Of a stretch of DNA of 64,000 nucleotides, positions 47,679-56,846 are shown one piece after another. Both the position numbers and the translations under genes were made by a program. The notes beneath the pieces were generated by a model. It was not told the origin of the DNA, made no database searches, and was given only the letters and a program-made list of their open reading frames with translations. Source of the stretch: UBA10518 sp022837185. GTDB lineage: Bacteria > Desulfobacterota > Desulfobulbia > Desulfobulbales > Desulfobulbaceae. The first letter of the stretch is position 1. Every line of letters begins with the position of its first letter. The stretch spans positions 1 through 64,000 of the forward strand of contig JAVEQK010000001.1 in assembly GCA_034007705.1 (NCBI GenBank), written 5' to 3'.

Positions 47679-49121
47679 ATGTATAAAAAAACCAAGCATA
47701 TACATTTTGTCGGCATCGGCGGCATCGGCATGAGCGGCATCGCCGAACTGCTGCTCAACCTCGGCTACACGGTCAGCGGGTCGGATATCCGCGCCTCGGA
47801 TATAACCAGGCGGCTCGAGAGGTTCGGCGCCACCATCCATTTCGGCCACAACGGGCAATGGGTGGAAGGGGCTGATGTGGTGGTCACCTCGTCGGCCATA
47901 GGCGCCGCCAACCCCGAGGTCACCGCCGCCTATGAACAACATGTCCCGGTGATCCAGCGGGCGGAAATGCTGGCCGAGCTGATGCGCCTGAAAAAATTTG
48001 GCATCGCGGTGGCCGGGAGCCACGGCAAAACCAGCACGACCTCCATGGTTTCGTGGATGCTGCATCAGGCCGGGCTCGATCCGACGGTGGTCATCGGCGG
48101 CAAAGTCGACAGCCTCGGCGGCAACGCCAAGCTGGGGGCGGGAGAGTTCCTGGTTGCCGAGGCGGACGAGAGCGACGGCTCCTTCCTCAAGCTGTCCCCG
48201 GTCATCGAGGTCGTGACCAACATCGATCTCGAGCATCTTGACTATTATCGGGACCTTGACCACATCAAGGACGTCTTTGTCCAGTTCATGGACCGGATAC
48301 CGTTTTATGGCGCCGTCGTTCTCTGTCTTGATGATCCCAATATCGCGGCGATTCTTCCGCGCGTCCACAAACGCATGATTACCTACGGCCTGAGCGAACA
48401 GGCGGATATCTACGCCACCGAGATCCGCTCGGCGGACAAACGGAATGAATTCACCGTCCGCCGCGGAGACCGGAACCTGGGCAGAGTGAAGCTGCATATC
48501 CCCGGCCGGCATACGATTTACAACAGCCTGGCGGCGGCGGCGGTTGGACTGGAGCTTGAACTGGACTTTCAGGTCATTGCCCGCGCCCTGGAGACGTTCG
48601 GCGGGGTCCAGCGCCGGCTGGAAGTCAAGGGCGAGGCGGCCGGAGTCCTGGTGGTGGATGATTACGGCCATCATCCCACCGAGATCAGGGCGACCCTGGA
48701 CGCGGTCAGGGAAGGATGGCCGGAAAGGCGGCTGGTGGTAGCGTTTCAGCCGCACCGCTATACCCGGACCAGGGCCCTGTTTGACGAATTCAAAACGGCG
48801 TTCCACCGGGCTGATCTGCTCGTTCTCACCGATATTTACGCCGCCAGCGAACAGCCCCTGGAAGGAGTGAACACCGCGGCCCTGTCGGAGGCGGTCAAAC
48901 TGCATGGGCAGCGGGACGTCCTCTATCTGCCTGACCTGGAAAAACTGCCCCTGGAGCTGCTCAATCTGGTGCGCCCGGGAGACCTGCTGCTGACCCTCGG
49001 GGCCGGCAACATCGTCCAGACGGGAGAGGAGCTGCTGAATCTTTTGGGCGCCGGCCCGGGTGCGGACACCGCCTCCGCGGCTGCTCCCGGAGAGCCTATT
49101 GCTGGGGGGATACAGGGATGA
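47679..49121 (+). CDS. murC: UDP-MurNAc:L-Ala ligase MurC
   Basis: This 480-residue Mur ligase is the first committed to the peptide stem. It has IHFVGIGGIGMSGIAELLL, VAGSHGKTSTTSMVSWML, EADESDGSFLKL, TNIDLEHLDYYRDLDH and DDYGHHPTEIRATL. The length is typical. Its stop overlaps the murB start (ATGA). Confidence 0.97.
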   Translation: MYKKTKHIHFVGIGGIGMSGIAELLLNLGYTVSGSDIRASDITRRLERFGATIHFGHNGQWVEGADVVVTSSAIGAANPEVTAAYEQHVPVIQRAEMLAELMRLKKFGIAVAGSHGKTSTTSMVSWMLHQAGLDPTVVIGGKVDSLGGNAKLGAGEFLVAEADESDGSFLKLSPVIEVVTNIDLEHLDYYRDLDHIKDVFVQFMDRIPFYGAVVLCLDDPNIAAILPRVHKRMITYGLSEQADIYATEIRSADKRNEFTVRRGDRNLGRVKLHIPGRHTIYNSLAAAAVGLELELDFQVIARALETFGGVQRRLEVKGEAAGVLVVDDYGHHPTEIRATLDAVREGWPERRLVVAFQPHRYTRTRALFDEFKTAFHRADLLVLTDIYAASEQPLEGVNTAALSEAVKLHGQRDVLYLPDLEKLPLELLNLVRPGDLLLTLGAGNIVQTGEELLNLLGAGPGADTASAAAPGEPIAGGIQG

Positions 49122-50056
49122 TGGAACTGCGGCAGGCCTTGTCAGGCTTCTGGACCGGCACACTCAGCTGGGATTTTTCCATGGCCGATTACTGCACCTT
49201 GAAGGCGGGCGGCAAGGCCGCAGCACTGGTGGTGGCGACCTCCAGGCCGGAATTGGCGGGTTTGATCGTCGGACTGGAGGAAAACTCCATTCGCTGGAGG
49301 GTTATCGGGCGGGGCAGCAATATCCTGGTCCCGGCCGGAGGCTATGACGGGGTGCTGATTATCCTGGGAGGCGATTTCTGTGCCATCGCAGGCGATCCCG
49401 GACTCTCCGGGGATGACGGCAGGCAGACGGTCCGGGTCGGCGCCGGCTGCCCGGCCGCGAAACTCGTCGGCTGGAGCGTAGTCCATCAGTTGAGCGGTCT
49501 CGAGTTCATGGCCGGCATTCCCGGCAGCATCGGCGGGGCCGTGTTCATGAATGCCGGCGCCTGGGGCGGTGAAATCGCCGACGTCGTCGAAGGAGTCTCT
49601 TTTGTCGACCGCCGGGGCCGTTTTCATGACGTTGGGCGCGAGGATATCGACTTTTCCTACAGGAGGATGCGGCCCAGGGATCCGGCTCTGGAAGGAGCTG
49701 CGATTGTCGGCGCAACCTTTTCCCTGCGGCCCGACAGTCAGCGCCTGATCATTGAACAATGCAGGAGCCATGTAGCCGGGCGGCGCCGGAAGCAACCGCT
49801 CAGCGTGGCCTCGGCCGGGTCCTTCTTCAGGAATCCCCCGGGGGATTCGGCCGGGAGGCTCATCGAGGCGGCCGGTCTGAAAGGGCTGCAGAAGGGAGAG
49901 GCCATGGTTTCGCCCAAGCACGCCAATTTTATCGTCAATACGGGCCGGGCGTCGGCGGACGATATTGTCGAACTGATGCGGGAGGTGCAGGAAAGGGTAT
50001 ACCGGTTTTCCGGGATCAGGCTGGAACCGGAGGTGCACCTGCTGGAAAAGGGTTAA
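49118..50056 (+). CDS. murB: UDP-N-acetylenolpyruvoylglucosamine reductase MurB
   Basis: This 312-residue FAD enzyme makes UDP-MurNAc. It has the FAD site TLKAGGKAAALVVATSR and GRGSNILVPAGGYDGVLI, LEFMAGIPGSIGGAVFMNAG, and the catalytic Ser region ASAGSFFRNPPGDSAGRLIE with the late Glu (LEPEVHLLE). ATG 49118 overlaps murC; ATG 49121 directly after is an alternative. No ddl gene follows, unlike in E. coli. Confidence 0.96.
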   Translation: MMELRQALSGFWTGTLSWDFSMADYCTLKAGGKAAALVVATSRPELAGLIVGLEENSIRWRVIGRGSNILVPAGGYDGVLIILGGDFCAIAGDPGLSGDDGRQTVRVGAGCPAAKLVGWSVVHQLSGLEFMAGIPGSIGGAVFMNAGAWGGEIADVVEGVSFVDRRGRFHDVGREDIDFSYRRMRPRDPALEGAAIVGATFSLRPDSQRLIIEQCRSHVAGRRRKQPLSVASAGSFFRNPPGDSAGRLIEAAGLKGLQKGEAMVSPKHANFIVNTGRASADDIVELMREVQERVYRFSGIRLEPEVHLLEKG

Positions 50057-50062
50057 TTCTGC

Positions 50063-51001
50063 ATGAACGCTGATTACATGTACAAACCGCCGGGCATGAA
50101 AAAGAGGGGCCGCTTCAGGGCCCTGACGGGCAGACTCGCCGCCTGGAGCGCGGAGAGGCTGCGGCGGACCTTTTCCCGGCGGAAAGGGAAAGGGAGAGGC
50201 CCTCTGGCGAGACAACAGCGGTCATGGCAGCTGCAGAAACTGACGCAGAAGTTTGTCCTGGGCCTCCTGGTTCTTGTCCTGCTGTCGTGCGGGGGTTGGC
50301 TGTCGTACACCCTGCTGGCCCGGTCGGACATCTTTCAGGCAACCGAGTTGACGGTGCGGGGCAACAGCATGGCCACCAGACAGGAGATCCTGGAAACGGG
50401 CGGGCTGAACCTGCGGGTTAATCTGCTGGCCCTCGACACCGGAGCGGTGAAGGACCGGATCATTGAACATCCGTGGATCGATCAGGTGACAATCAAGCGC
50501 AGATGGCCGTCGACCCTGGAGGTCACGGTTCACGAGCATAAACCCCTGGCCCTGATCAACCTCAGACATGAGGGCGACAGCCTGCTGTATTACGTGGACC
50601 ACAGGGGCATCCTCTTCGCTCCCCATTCGCCCTCCATGGATCTGGACTATCCGGTGCTGAGCGGCGAAACCCTCGCCGCGCTCACCCCGGGGACGGACCT
50701 GACCGAAGATGCGCTTGGCGTCATGGCGGTCGAACTGCTGAATCTGGCTGCCCAGGGAAATCAGATCCTGCCGCTCCAGGCCGTCTCCGAAGTGCATGTC
50801 AGCCGGGAAAAGGGTCTGATCGTCTATCTGGTTGATCATCCCTTTCCCATATACATGGGCAGGGAGCAGATGAGAACCCGTTTTCGCCAGCTGGTCCAGG
50901 TCCTGGCCCAGCTCTATCGGCAGGACAAGGTGAAGGAAATCAGGGAAATTCGGATGGATTATGCCGAGAATAAAATATTGGTCGCGAATGCAGGGAAATG
51001 A
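50063..51001 (+). CDS. ftsQ: Cell-division protein FtsQ
   Basis: This 312-residue bitopic protein has a long basic cytoplasmic N-terminus (about 70 residues, many Arg/Lys), one membrane helix (FVLGLLVLVLLSCGGWLSYT), a POTRA domain (FQATELTVRGNSMATRQEIL) and the FtsQ domain (IKRRWPSTLEVTVHEHKPLA). It recruits FtsL/B in the divisome. ATG 50063 is 7 bases after murB. The N-terminus is longer than usual. Confidence 0.93.
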   Translation: MNADYMYKPPGMKKRGRFRALTGRLAAWSAERLRRTFSRRKGKGRGPLARQQRSWQLQKLTQKFVLGLLVLVLLSCGGWLSYTLLARSDIFQATELTVRGNSMATRQEILETGGLNLRVNLLALDTGAVKDRIIEHPWIDQVTIKRRWPSTLEVTVHEHKPLALINLRHEGDSLLYYVDHRGILFAPHSPSMDLDYPVLSGETLAALTPGTDLTEDALGVMAVELLNLAAQGNQILPLQAVSEVHVSREKGLIVYLVDHPFPIYMGREQMRTRFRQLVQVLAQLYRQDKVKEIREIRMDYAENKILVANAGK

Positions 51002-52242
51002 ACAACGATACAGAGAACACGGAAGAGATTGAAATTCAGGGGCAGGGCGACCTGGTGGCCGGGCTGGATATCGGCACGACCAAGATCTGCGCCGTGATCG
51101 GCGAGGTCTTTGAAAACCAGGTCGACGTCATCGGCGTGGGCACGGCGGCTTCCACCGGTATGAAAAAAGGGGTGGTGGTCAACATCGAGTCAACCGTCAC
51201 CGCCATTCGCGAGGCGGTCGCCAAGGCCGAGGACATGGCCGGCTGCGACATCGAGTCCGTGTTTGTCGGCATAGCCGGCAATCATATCAAGGGGTTCAAC
51301 AGCCCCGGCATCATTGCCATCAATAACCAGGAAATCAAGCAGAAGGACATCGAGGCGGTGATCAAGGCCGCCCAGACCGTCAAGATTTCCGACAACCAGC
51401 AGATCATCCATGTGCTGCCGCAGGAGTACATGGTCGATGACCATACCGGCATTCAGAATCCCCTCGGGATGACCGGAGTGCGGCTGGTGACCAATGTCCA
51501 TATCGTCACCGCCGATGTCACGGCCCTGCACAACCTGCTGGTCAGCTGCAACCGGGCCGGGCTCCAGATCTCCGAGATCGTCCTGGAGTCGGTGGCCTCG
51601 TCGCGGACGGTTCTCAGCCGCGACGAAATGGAACTGGGCGTCGCCCTGGTTGATATCGGCGGCGGCACCTCCGACCTGGCCATTTTCTGCAACGGCACCA
51701 TCAAGCATACCTGGGAGCTCGCCCTGGGGGGCAACAGCCTGACCAGCGATCTCTCGGTGGGGCTGCGGACGCCGATGCAGGAGGCGGAAAAGCTCAAATA
51801 CATGTACGGGTCGGCCCTGTCCTCGATGATCAAGGAGAATTATGTGGTCGAGGTGCCCACGGTCGGCGACCGGAAGCCCCGCAAGGTCTCGCAGCGGGTG
51901 ATGGTCGAGATCCTCGAGGCCAGGATGGAGGAAATTTTGCAGCTGGTCAACAAGGAGATCTGTTCATCCGGCTACCGCAGCAGGATGAACGCGGGCATCG
52001 TCATAACCGGTGGGACTTCCCTGCTGGCCCATACGGTGGAAATGGCGGAACAGATTTTCGATCTGCCGGTCCGCATCGGCTATCCGCGCGGGGTGAGCGG
52101 CAGGGTGGAGGAGATTGATTCACCGCGCTGCACGACGGCTGTCGGCCTTCTGCTCTACGGCAGCCAGGCGATCCGTGCCAAAACCAGGGGATCGGCCAGG
52201 GTGATGGAAAATCTGCGGAGAATATTCAAGAAACTTGTTTGA
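50998..52242 (+). CDS. ftsA: Cell-division protein FtsA
   Basis: This 414-residue actin-like ATPase tethers FtsZ to the membrane. It has the phosphate-1 motif GLDIGTTKICAVIGEVF, an SHS2 domain (about 85-165), VALVDIGGGTSDLAIFCNG, ITGGTSLLAHTVEMAEQ and a C-terminal amphipathic helix (RVMENLRRIFKKLV) for membrane binding. It overlaps ftsQ by 4 bases. Confidence 0.97.
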   Translation: MNNDTENTEEIEIQGQGDLVAGLDIGTTKICAVIGEVFENQVDVIGVGTAASTGMKKGVVVNIESTVTAIREAVAKAEDMAGCDIESVFVGIAGNHIKGFNSPGIIAINNQEIKQKDIEAVIKAAQTVKISDNQQIIHVLPQEYMVDDHTGIQNPLGMTGVRLVTNVHIVTADVTALHNLLVSCNRAGLQISEIVLESVASSRTVLSRDEMELGVALVDIGGGTSDLAIFCNGTIKHTWELALGGNSLTSDLSVGLRTPMQEAEKLKYMYGSALSSMIKENYVVEVPTVGDRKPRKVSQRVMVEILEARMEEILQLVNKEICSSGYRSRMNAGIVITGGTSLLAHTVEMAEQIFDLPVRIGYPRGVSGRVEEIDSPRCTTAVGLLLYGSQAIRAKTRGSARVMENLRRIFKKLV

Positions 52243-52259
52243 AATGCGAAAAATGGTTT

Positions 52260-52294
52260 TTGGCGGGGTAGGCGATGATGATATAATAATCATC
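52260..52294 (+). promoter_or_regulatory. ftsZ promoter with dyad over the -10
   Basis: TTGGCG (52260-52265) and a perfect TATAAT (52282-52287) are spaced 16 bases apart. GATGAT (52274-52279) and ATCATC (52289-52294) form an inverted repeat centred on the -10. This would allow ftsZ transcription separately from ftsA; a regulator is implied but unknown. Confidence 0.65.
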
Positions 52295-52334
52295 AGACGG
52301 AATATGCAAATTATCCGGAGTTTGGGGGTATGTC

Positions 52335-53528
52335 ATGCCGTTCAGAATGGCTGAAGAGGAATCAGTGGCTGTCATTAAGGTCATAGGTGTCGGGGGCAGT
52401 GGTGGCAATGCCATCAATACCATGGTGGAACGCCGTCTGCATGGCGTTGAGTTCATCGCGGCCAACACCGATATGCAGGCGCTGGAAAAATCCCGCGCCG
52501 ATGTGCGTCTACAGCTCGGTCCCGGGATCACCAAGGGCATGGGCGCGGGCGCTGACCCGGAAAAGGGCAGGGACGCCGCCCAGGAAAGCTACGAGGAAAT
52601 CCGCAAGGTCCTCAAGGGGGCGGACATGGTGTTCATCACCGCCGGCCTCGGCGGCGGGACCGGTACGGGAGCGGCCCCGGTCATCGCCAAGTTGAGCAAG
52701 GAAAGCGGCGCCCTGACCGTCGCGGTGGTCACCAAGCCCTTCTACTTTGAAGCCCGGACGAGAATGCGCAATGCCGAAAAGGGCTGGCAGGAACTGAAGA
52801 AGTACGCCGACACGATCATAACCGTGCCCAACGACCGGCTGCTCAGCCTCATGCAGAAAAACTCCACCCTGGTCGAAATGATGCAGAAGGTCGACATGGT
52901 CCTGCTGCAGGCGGTCAAGGGGATAACGGACCTGATCAACCTTCCCGGGCATATCAATGTTGACTTCGCCGACCTGAAAACGGTCATGAAGGAGGTGGGT
53001 CCCGCCATCATGGGCTCGGGAGCCGCGTCCGGCGAAAACCGGGCCGCCGAGGCCGCCAAGCGGGCAATTGACAATCAGCTCCTGGAGGATGTCGGCATAG
53101 ACGGGGCCTTGGGCATCCTGATCAATATTTCCGCCACCGAGGACAGCCTGACCATGGCCGAGTTCATGGAGGCGTCGGCGCTGATCCAGGAGAAAGCGCA
53201 CGACGACGCCAATATCATCATCGGCGCCCTGTTCGACGAAAGCCTCGGGGAGGAACTGCGGGTGACGGTCATTGCCACGGGCATTTCCGCCATGGAGGAA
53301 ACGGAAACCATCGCCCATATCGATGTCGCCCGGAACAAGAGCCGCACCGAGCAGCCCGCGCCCGTGCCGGCGGCCAGGGAGGAGGATTCCGCCGCCAAGA
53401 CCAGGACCATGAGCAACGCCCAGCCCAACACGCTGCCCAAATCGCCCGTCCTGCCCACGCCGGTGTTTGACGACCGGGAGCATGAAAACTGGGATGAGCC
53501 GGCCTATATCCGTAAAAAAGCAAACTGA
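52335..53528 (+). CDS. ftsZ: Cell-division GTPase FtsZ
   Basis: This 397-residue tubulin homologue forms the Z-ring. It has GVGGSGGNAINTMVERRLHG, the tubulin signature GGGTGTGAAPVIAKL, the T7 synergy loop GHINVDFADLKTVM and a variable tail ending in the conserved peptide WDEPAYIRKKAN for FtsA/ZipA binding. A 93-base leader with its own promoter separates it from ftsA. It closes the dcw cluster. Confidence 0.98.
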   Translation: MPFRMAEEESVAVIKVIGVGGSGGNAINTMVERRLHGVEFIAANTDMQALEKSRADVRLQLGPGITKGMGAGADPEKGRDAAQESYEEIRKVLKGADMVFITAGLGGGTGTGAAPVIAKLSKESGALTVAVVTKPFYFEARTRMRNAEKGWQELKKYADTIITVPNDRLLSLMQKNSTLVEMMQKVDMVLLQAVKGITDLINLPGHINVDFADLKTVMKEVGPAIMGSGAASGENRAAEAAKRAIDNQLLEDVGIDGALGILINISATEDSLTMAEFMEASALIQEKAHDDANIIIGALFDESLGEELRVTVIATGISAMEETETIAHIDVARNKSRTEQPAPVPAAREEDSAAKTRTMSNAQPNTLPKSPVLPTPVFDDREHENWDEPAYIRKKAN

Positions 53529-53620
53529 CCTGAGCGGCCGCCGTTTCCCTTTTCCCCCCCGCCGTCCGAGCCGGCCGTATTGCGCAGCCGCTGAGGCGTA
53601 AGCATATTCGCAGAGATACT

Positions 53621-55381
53621 TTGTCGCCATACCTTGTCACGGAAAAGGGAACGGTCAGAAAAAAATGGAAGGGCCGGCTGCCCGTGGCCCTTTGCTACCC
53701 GCACAGCTATTCGGTTGCCGTTTCCAACCTCGGCTTTCAGCTTGTTTACAGCCTTCTGAACGAACCGGAGCACATTGTCTGCGAACGGTTCGTCTACCCC
53801 GTTGCCGGCGAACCCCTGCGCTCGCTTGAGTCCAACCGGCCCCTTACCGATTTTCCCCTTGTTTTCGGCTCGGTCAGCTTCGAGGAGGACTATCCCCGGC
53901 TGGTCGCCATGCTGGCCGCCGGCCAAACGGAACCTGCGGCACAGCCGCGGCCGCCGCGGATCGCACCGGGCAGTCCCCTCATTGTTTTGGGCGGGGTTGC
54001 AGTGTTCATGAATCCCGAGCCCCTGGCCTCCTTTGCCGACATCATGGTGATCGGCGAGGCGGAGGCGGTGCTGCCGGACCTGCTTGATCAACTGGCCGGC
54101 CTGTACGAAAAAAACATGTCCCGCCGTGAGGTGGTCCGGCGGATCGCCTGCTCGCTGCCGGGGTGTTACGCCCCGGCCCTGTACGACTTCGATTTCGGAG
54201 GAGAGAACGGGGAGGTCGTCGCCATTCGTCCTGAAGCCGGCCTGCCGGACCGGGTGCGGAAGGTGGTGGCCGGGCGCATGGAAAAGGCGGCCCATTCCCG
54301 CCTGCTGTCCCCCGAAGCCGAGCTGGGCATGTTCATGACCGAACTGGGGAGGGGGTGCAGCCGGGGCTGCCGTTTCTGTGCCGCCGGTTTTATCTATCGC
54401 CCGCCGCGCCTGTGGAGCGTTGACCAGGTGCTCGCCGGACTCGCCCAGCGGCCGGCGGACATGGACCGGGTAGGGCTGCTGGGCATGGAAATGGCCGCCA
54501 GCGGGACATTGGACGCCATTTCGGCCTTTCTTCAGGACCGTTCGTGCCGGCTTTCCTTCTCCTCGCTGCGGGCGGATCGGATCAGCGGGGTGCTGTTGTC
54601 CCTCCTGTCGCGATCCGGTCTGAAAAGCGCGGCCATCGCCCCGGACGGGACTTCCGAGCGGCTGCGGCGGGTCATCAACAAGGGCTTGACCGAAAAGGAT
54701 CTGCTGACCGCCGCCGTCAGCCTGGTCGGGGCAGGTATCCTGCATCTCAAGTTGTACGTGATGATCGGCCTGCCGACCGAGACCGATGAGGATCTCCATG
54801 AGCTGACGGTCCTGGTCCGGCGCCTGCGTGAAGTCCTCCTGCCTCTCGGCCGGGAGCGCGGCAGAATGGGTGAGCTGACGCTCTCCGTCAACAGTTTCGT
54901 CCCCAAGCCCTGGACCCCCTTCCAGTACGTCCCCTTCGGAGGCCTCGATCCGGAGGAGGCGGTGCGGCAGCGGGACGAGGCGGCGGCGGTCGGCGCGCTC
55001 AAGAGGAAGATACGGTACCTGCGCCGTGAACTGTCCGGGGTCGCCAACCTGCGGATCAAGGTGGACCGCCCCGAGCGGATTCTTCCCCAGGCGGTTTTTG
55101 CCCGCGGCGACCGCCGGCTGGGTCCGGTGCTGACAGACCTGGCGCTGCACGGCCTGCCCTTTGGCCGGGCGATGAAAAAGAACGGCCTGTCCCCGTGGTC
55201 ATACGCGGTCCGTCCCCGGGGCCGGGAAGAAATTTTTCCCTGGGACGTGCTCGATCATGGTATAAGAAAGGAATATCTTTGGCAGGAGTACCGCCGGAGC
55301 CTGAAGGCGGCGGAGACGAAACCCTGCGATACCGCAAAGTGCCGCCGTTGCGGAGTATGTCATGAAAACCGTTCTGTCTGA
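53621..55381 (+). CDS. B12-binding-like/radical SAM protein (TIGR03960-type)
   Basis: This 586-residue protein has an N-terminal B12-binding-like Rossmann region (VALCYPHSYSVAVSNLGFQL; IVLGGVAVFMNPEPLASFAD) and a radical SAM domain with the cluster motif CSRGCRFCAAGF (about 243-254). The barrel continues with LKLYVMIGLPTETDEDLHEL and LSVNSFVPKPWTPFQ. A Cys-rich end (CDTAKCRRCGVC) may bind another cluster. The usual fused or adjacent DUF2344 partner is not seen. The start is TTG 53621, in the absence of a nearby ATG. The substrate is unknown. Confidence 0.87.
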   Translation: MSPYLVTEKGTVRKKWKGRLPVALCYPHSYSVAVSNLGFQLVYSLLNEPEHIVCERFVYPVAGEPLRSLESNRPLTDFPLVFGSVSFEEDYPRLVAMLAAGQTEPAAQPRPPRIAPGSPLIVLGGVAVFMNPEPLASFADIMVIGEAEAVLPDLLDQLAGLYEKNMSRREVVRRIACSLPGCYAPALYDFDFGGENGEVVAIRPEAGLPDRVRKVVAGRMEKAAHSRLLSPEAELGMFMTELGRGCSRGCRFCAAGFIYRPPRLWSVDQVLAGLAQRPADMDRVGLLGMEMAASGTLDAISAFLQDRSCRLSFSSLRADRISGVLLSLLSRSGLKSAAIAPDGTSERLRRVINKGLTEKDLLTAAVSLVGAGILHLKLYVMIGLPTETDEDLHELTVLVRRLREVLLPLGRERGRMGELTLSVNSFVPKPWTPFQYVPFGGLDPEEAVRQRDEAAAVGALKRKIRYLRRELSGVANLRIKVDRPERILPQAVFARGDRRLGPVLTDLALHGLPFGRAMKKNGLSPWSYAVRPRGREEIFPWDVLDHGIRKEYLWQEYRRSLKAAETKPCDTAKCRRCGVCHENRSV

Positions 55382-56831
55382 TTTCCTCTCCCGAAAAAAA
55401 AATGTCCGGCGCGACAGCGTCGATTCCGGCATTCAGCCCTTCAAGCTGGTCAAGTACTTCGCCTATACCAGCTTTGCGGTGATGCTGATCGCCTCCTTTG
55501 TGCTGTCCCTGATCATTTCCAATAATGCCAGAAAAGCCATGCTCGACAGGAGCCAGGCCTATACCGAACTGTTTGCCGAATATCTGAATCGCCAGGTTTT
55601 TATCCGCTTCGTGCTGCCGACGGTCATCCAGTACGGGCATATCGCCCTGAGCAATACCGCCCAGTTCGAACAGCTTGACCTGATCGTCCACAACATGATC
55701 AGGGGGCTGGGGATAGATTCGGTCACCATTTTCGATTCCGAGGAGAACATCATTTCCTACTCAACGGTCCCGGAGATGGTCGGCAAAAAAGACAAGGGAG
55801 GAATAGAATACCAGAAAGCGCTGCTGGGCGAGAACAGTTCGGTCCTCATTTCCAGCGGTTCCCTGCTGCAGAACCTGATGCCCGGCACCCCCCCGGTCTA
55901 CAGCAAGCTGAAGACGTACATCCCCTTCCGCAGCGAGGAAAGACATGGCGAACAGGGCAACATCATGGGGGTCATCGAAGTTGTCACCGACCTGTCCGGA
56001 GACATGCAGGTCATTGTCGACCTGCAGAAACGGATCATCGTGGTGTCGCTGCTCATCATGGGCATTCTTTTCGCAATCCTTTCGTATATCGTCATGCGGG
56101 CCGGCAGGATAATCGAAGCCCGGGCGGTCGAAAGGAGGCAGCTGGAGGAGAAGCTGAACGAGGCGGAACGGCTGGCCAACCTGGGCAAGATGATCGCCAC
56201 CGTGTCCCACGAGATTAAAAATCCCCTCGGCATCGTTCGGTCAACCGCGGAAATACTCGGCAGCCGGATCTCGAAGGTGGCGCCGGGGAATGAGCATCTT
56301 GCCCGAATCATCGTCGAGGAAACGACCCGGCTGGACGGCATCGTCCGGGAATTCCTTGATTTTGCCAGGCCGAGGGATTTGCGCCTGGAGCCGGTTTCCC
56401 TCAACAGGCTCATTGAGCGGGTGGGCCGGTTCATGGCTCCGGAGCTTGAGGCCCGATCCGTCCGCCTGGAAAAAAGGCTCGATCCGGGGCTCCCTGAAAG
56501 ACTTCTGGACGAGGAGCAGATTTACCAGGTGCTGCTGAACATGATTCTCAACGCGATCCAGGCCATGCCCGAGGGAGGAACCCTGACCATGACGACCCGG
56601 CTGTCGAACGAGGGCGGGATGGAGCTTGAAGTGGCCGATACGGGAGTGGGCATGGCGGCCGACAAGCTGGAACAGGTCTTCAAGCCCTTCTTTACCGACA
56701 AGCACCGGGGAAGCGGTCTCGGCCTGGCCATAGCGAAAAACATCATTGACAAGCACCAGGGCCGGATCACGGTGTCCAGCGTTGAGGGCCGGGGCAGCCG
56801 TTTCAGCATTGTCTTTCCGCCGGCCGGCTGA
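55362..56831 (+). CDS. Membrane sensor histidine kinase
   Basis: This 489-residue kinase has a first membrane helix (FAYTSFAVMLIASFVLSLII), a periplasmic sensor region of about 180 residues and a second helix (IIVVSLLIMGILFAILSYIV). These are followed by a coiled coil, an H-box (MIATVSHEIKNPLGIVRS) and an ATPase domain with N-box (NMILNAIQAMPEGG), G1 (VADTGVGM) and G2 (GSGLGLAIAKNI). It overlaps the radical SAM gene by 20 bases. No response regulator is encoded next to it, so it is an orphan kinase of unknown signal. Confidence 0.92.
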   Translation: MKTVLSDFLSRKKNVRRDSVDSGIQPFKLVKYFAYTSFAVMLIASFVLSLIISNNARKAMLDRSQAYTELFAEYLNRQVFIRFVLPTVIQYGHIALSNTAQFEQLDLIVHNMIRGLGIDSVTIFDSEENIISYSTVPEMVGKKDKGGIEYQKALLGENSSVLISSGSLLQNLMPGTPPVYSKLKTYIPFRSEERHGEQGNIMGVIEVVTDLSGDMQVIVDLQKRIIVVSLLIMGILFAILSYIVMRAGRIIEARAVERRQLEEKLNEAERLANLGKMIATVSHEIKNPLGIVRSTAEILGSRISKVAPGNEHLARIIVEETTRLDGIVREFLDFARPRDLRLEPVSLNRLIERVGRFMAPELEARSVRLEKRLDPGLPERLLDEEQIYQVLLNMILNAIQAMPEGGTLTMTTRLSNEGGMELEVADTGVGMAADKLEQVFKPFFTDKHRGSGLGLAIAKNIIDKHQGRITVSSVEGRGSRFSIVFPPAG

Positions 56832-56846
56832 ATTTGTCCTGAAACC

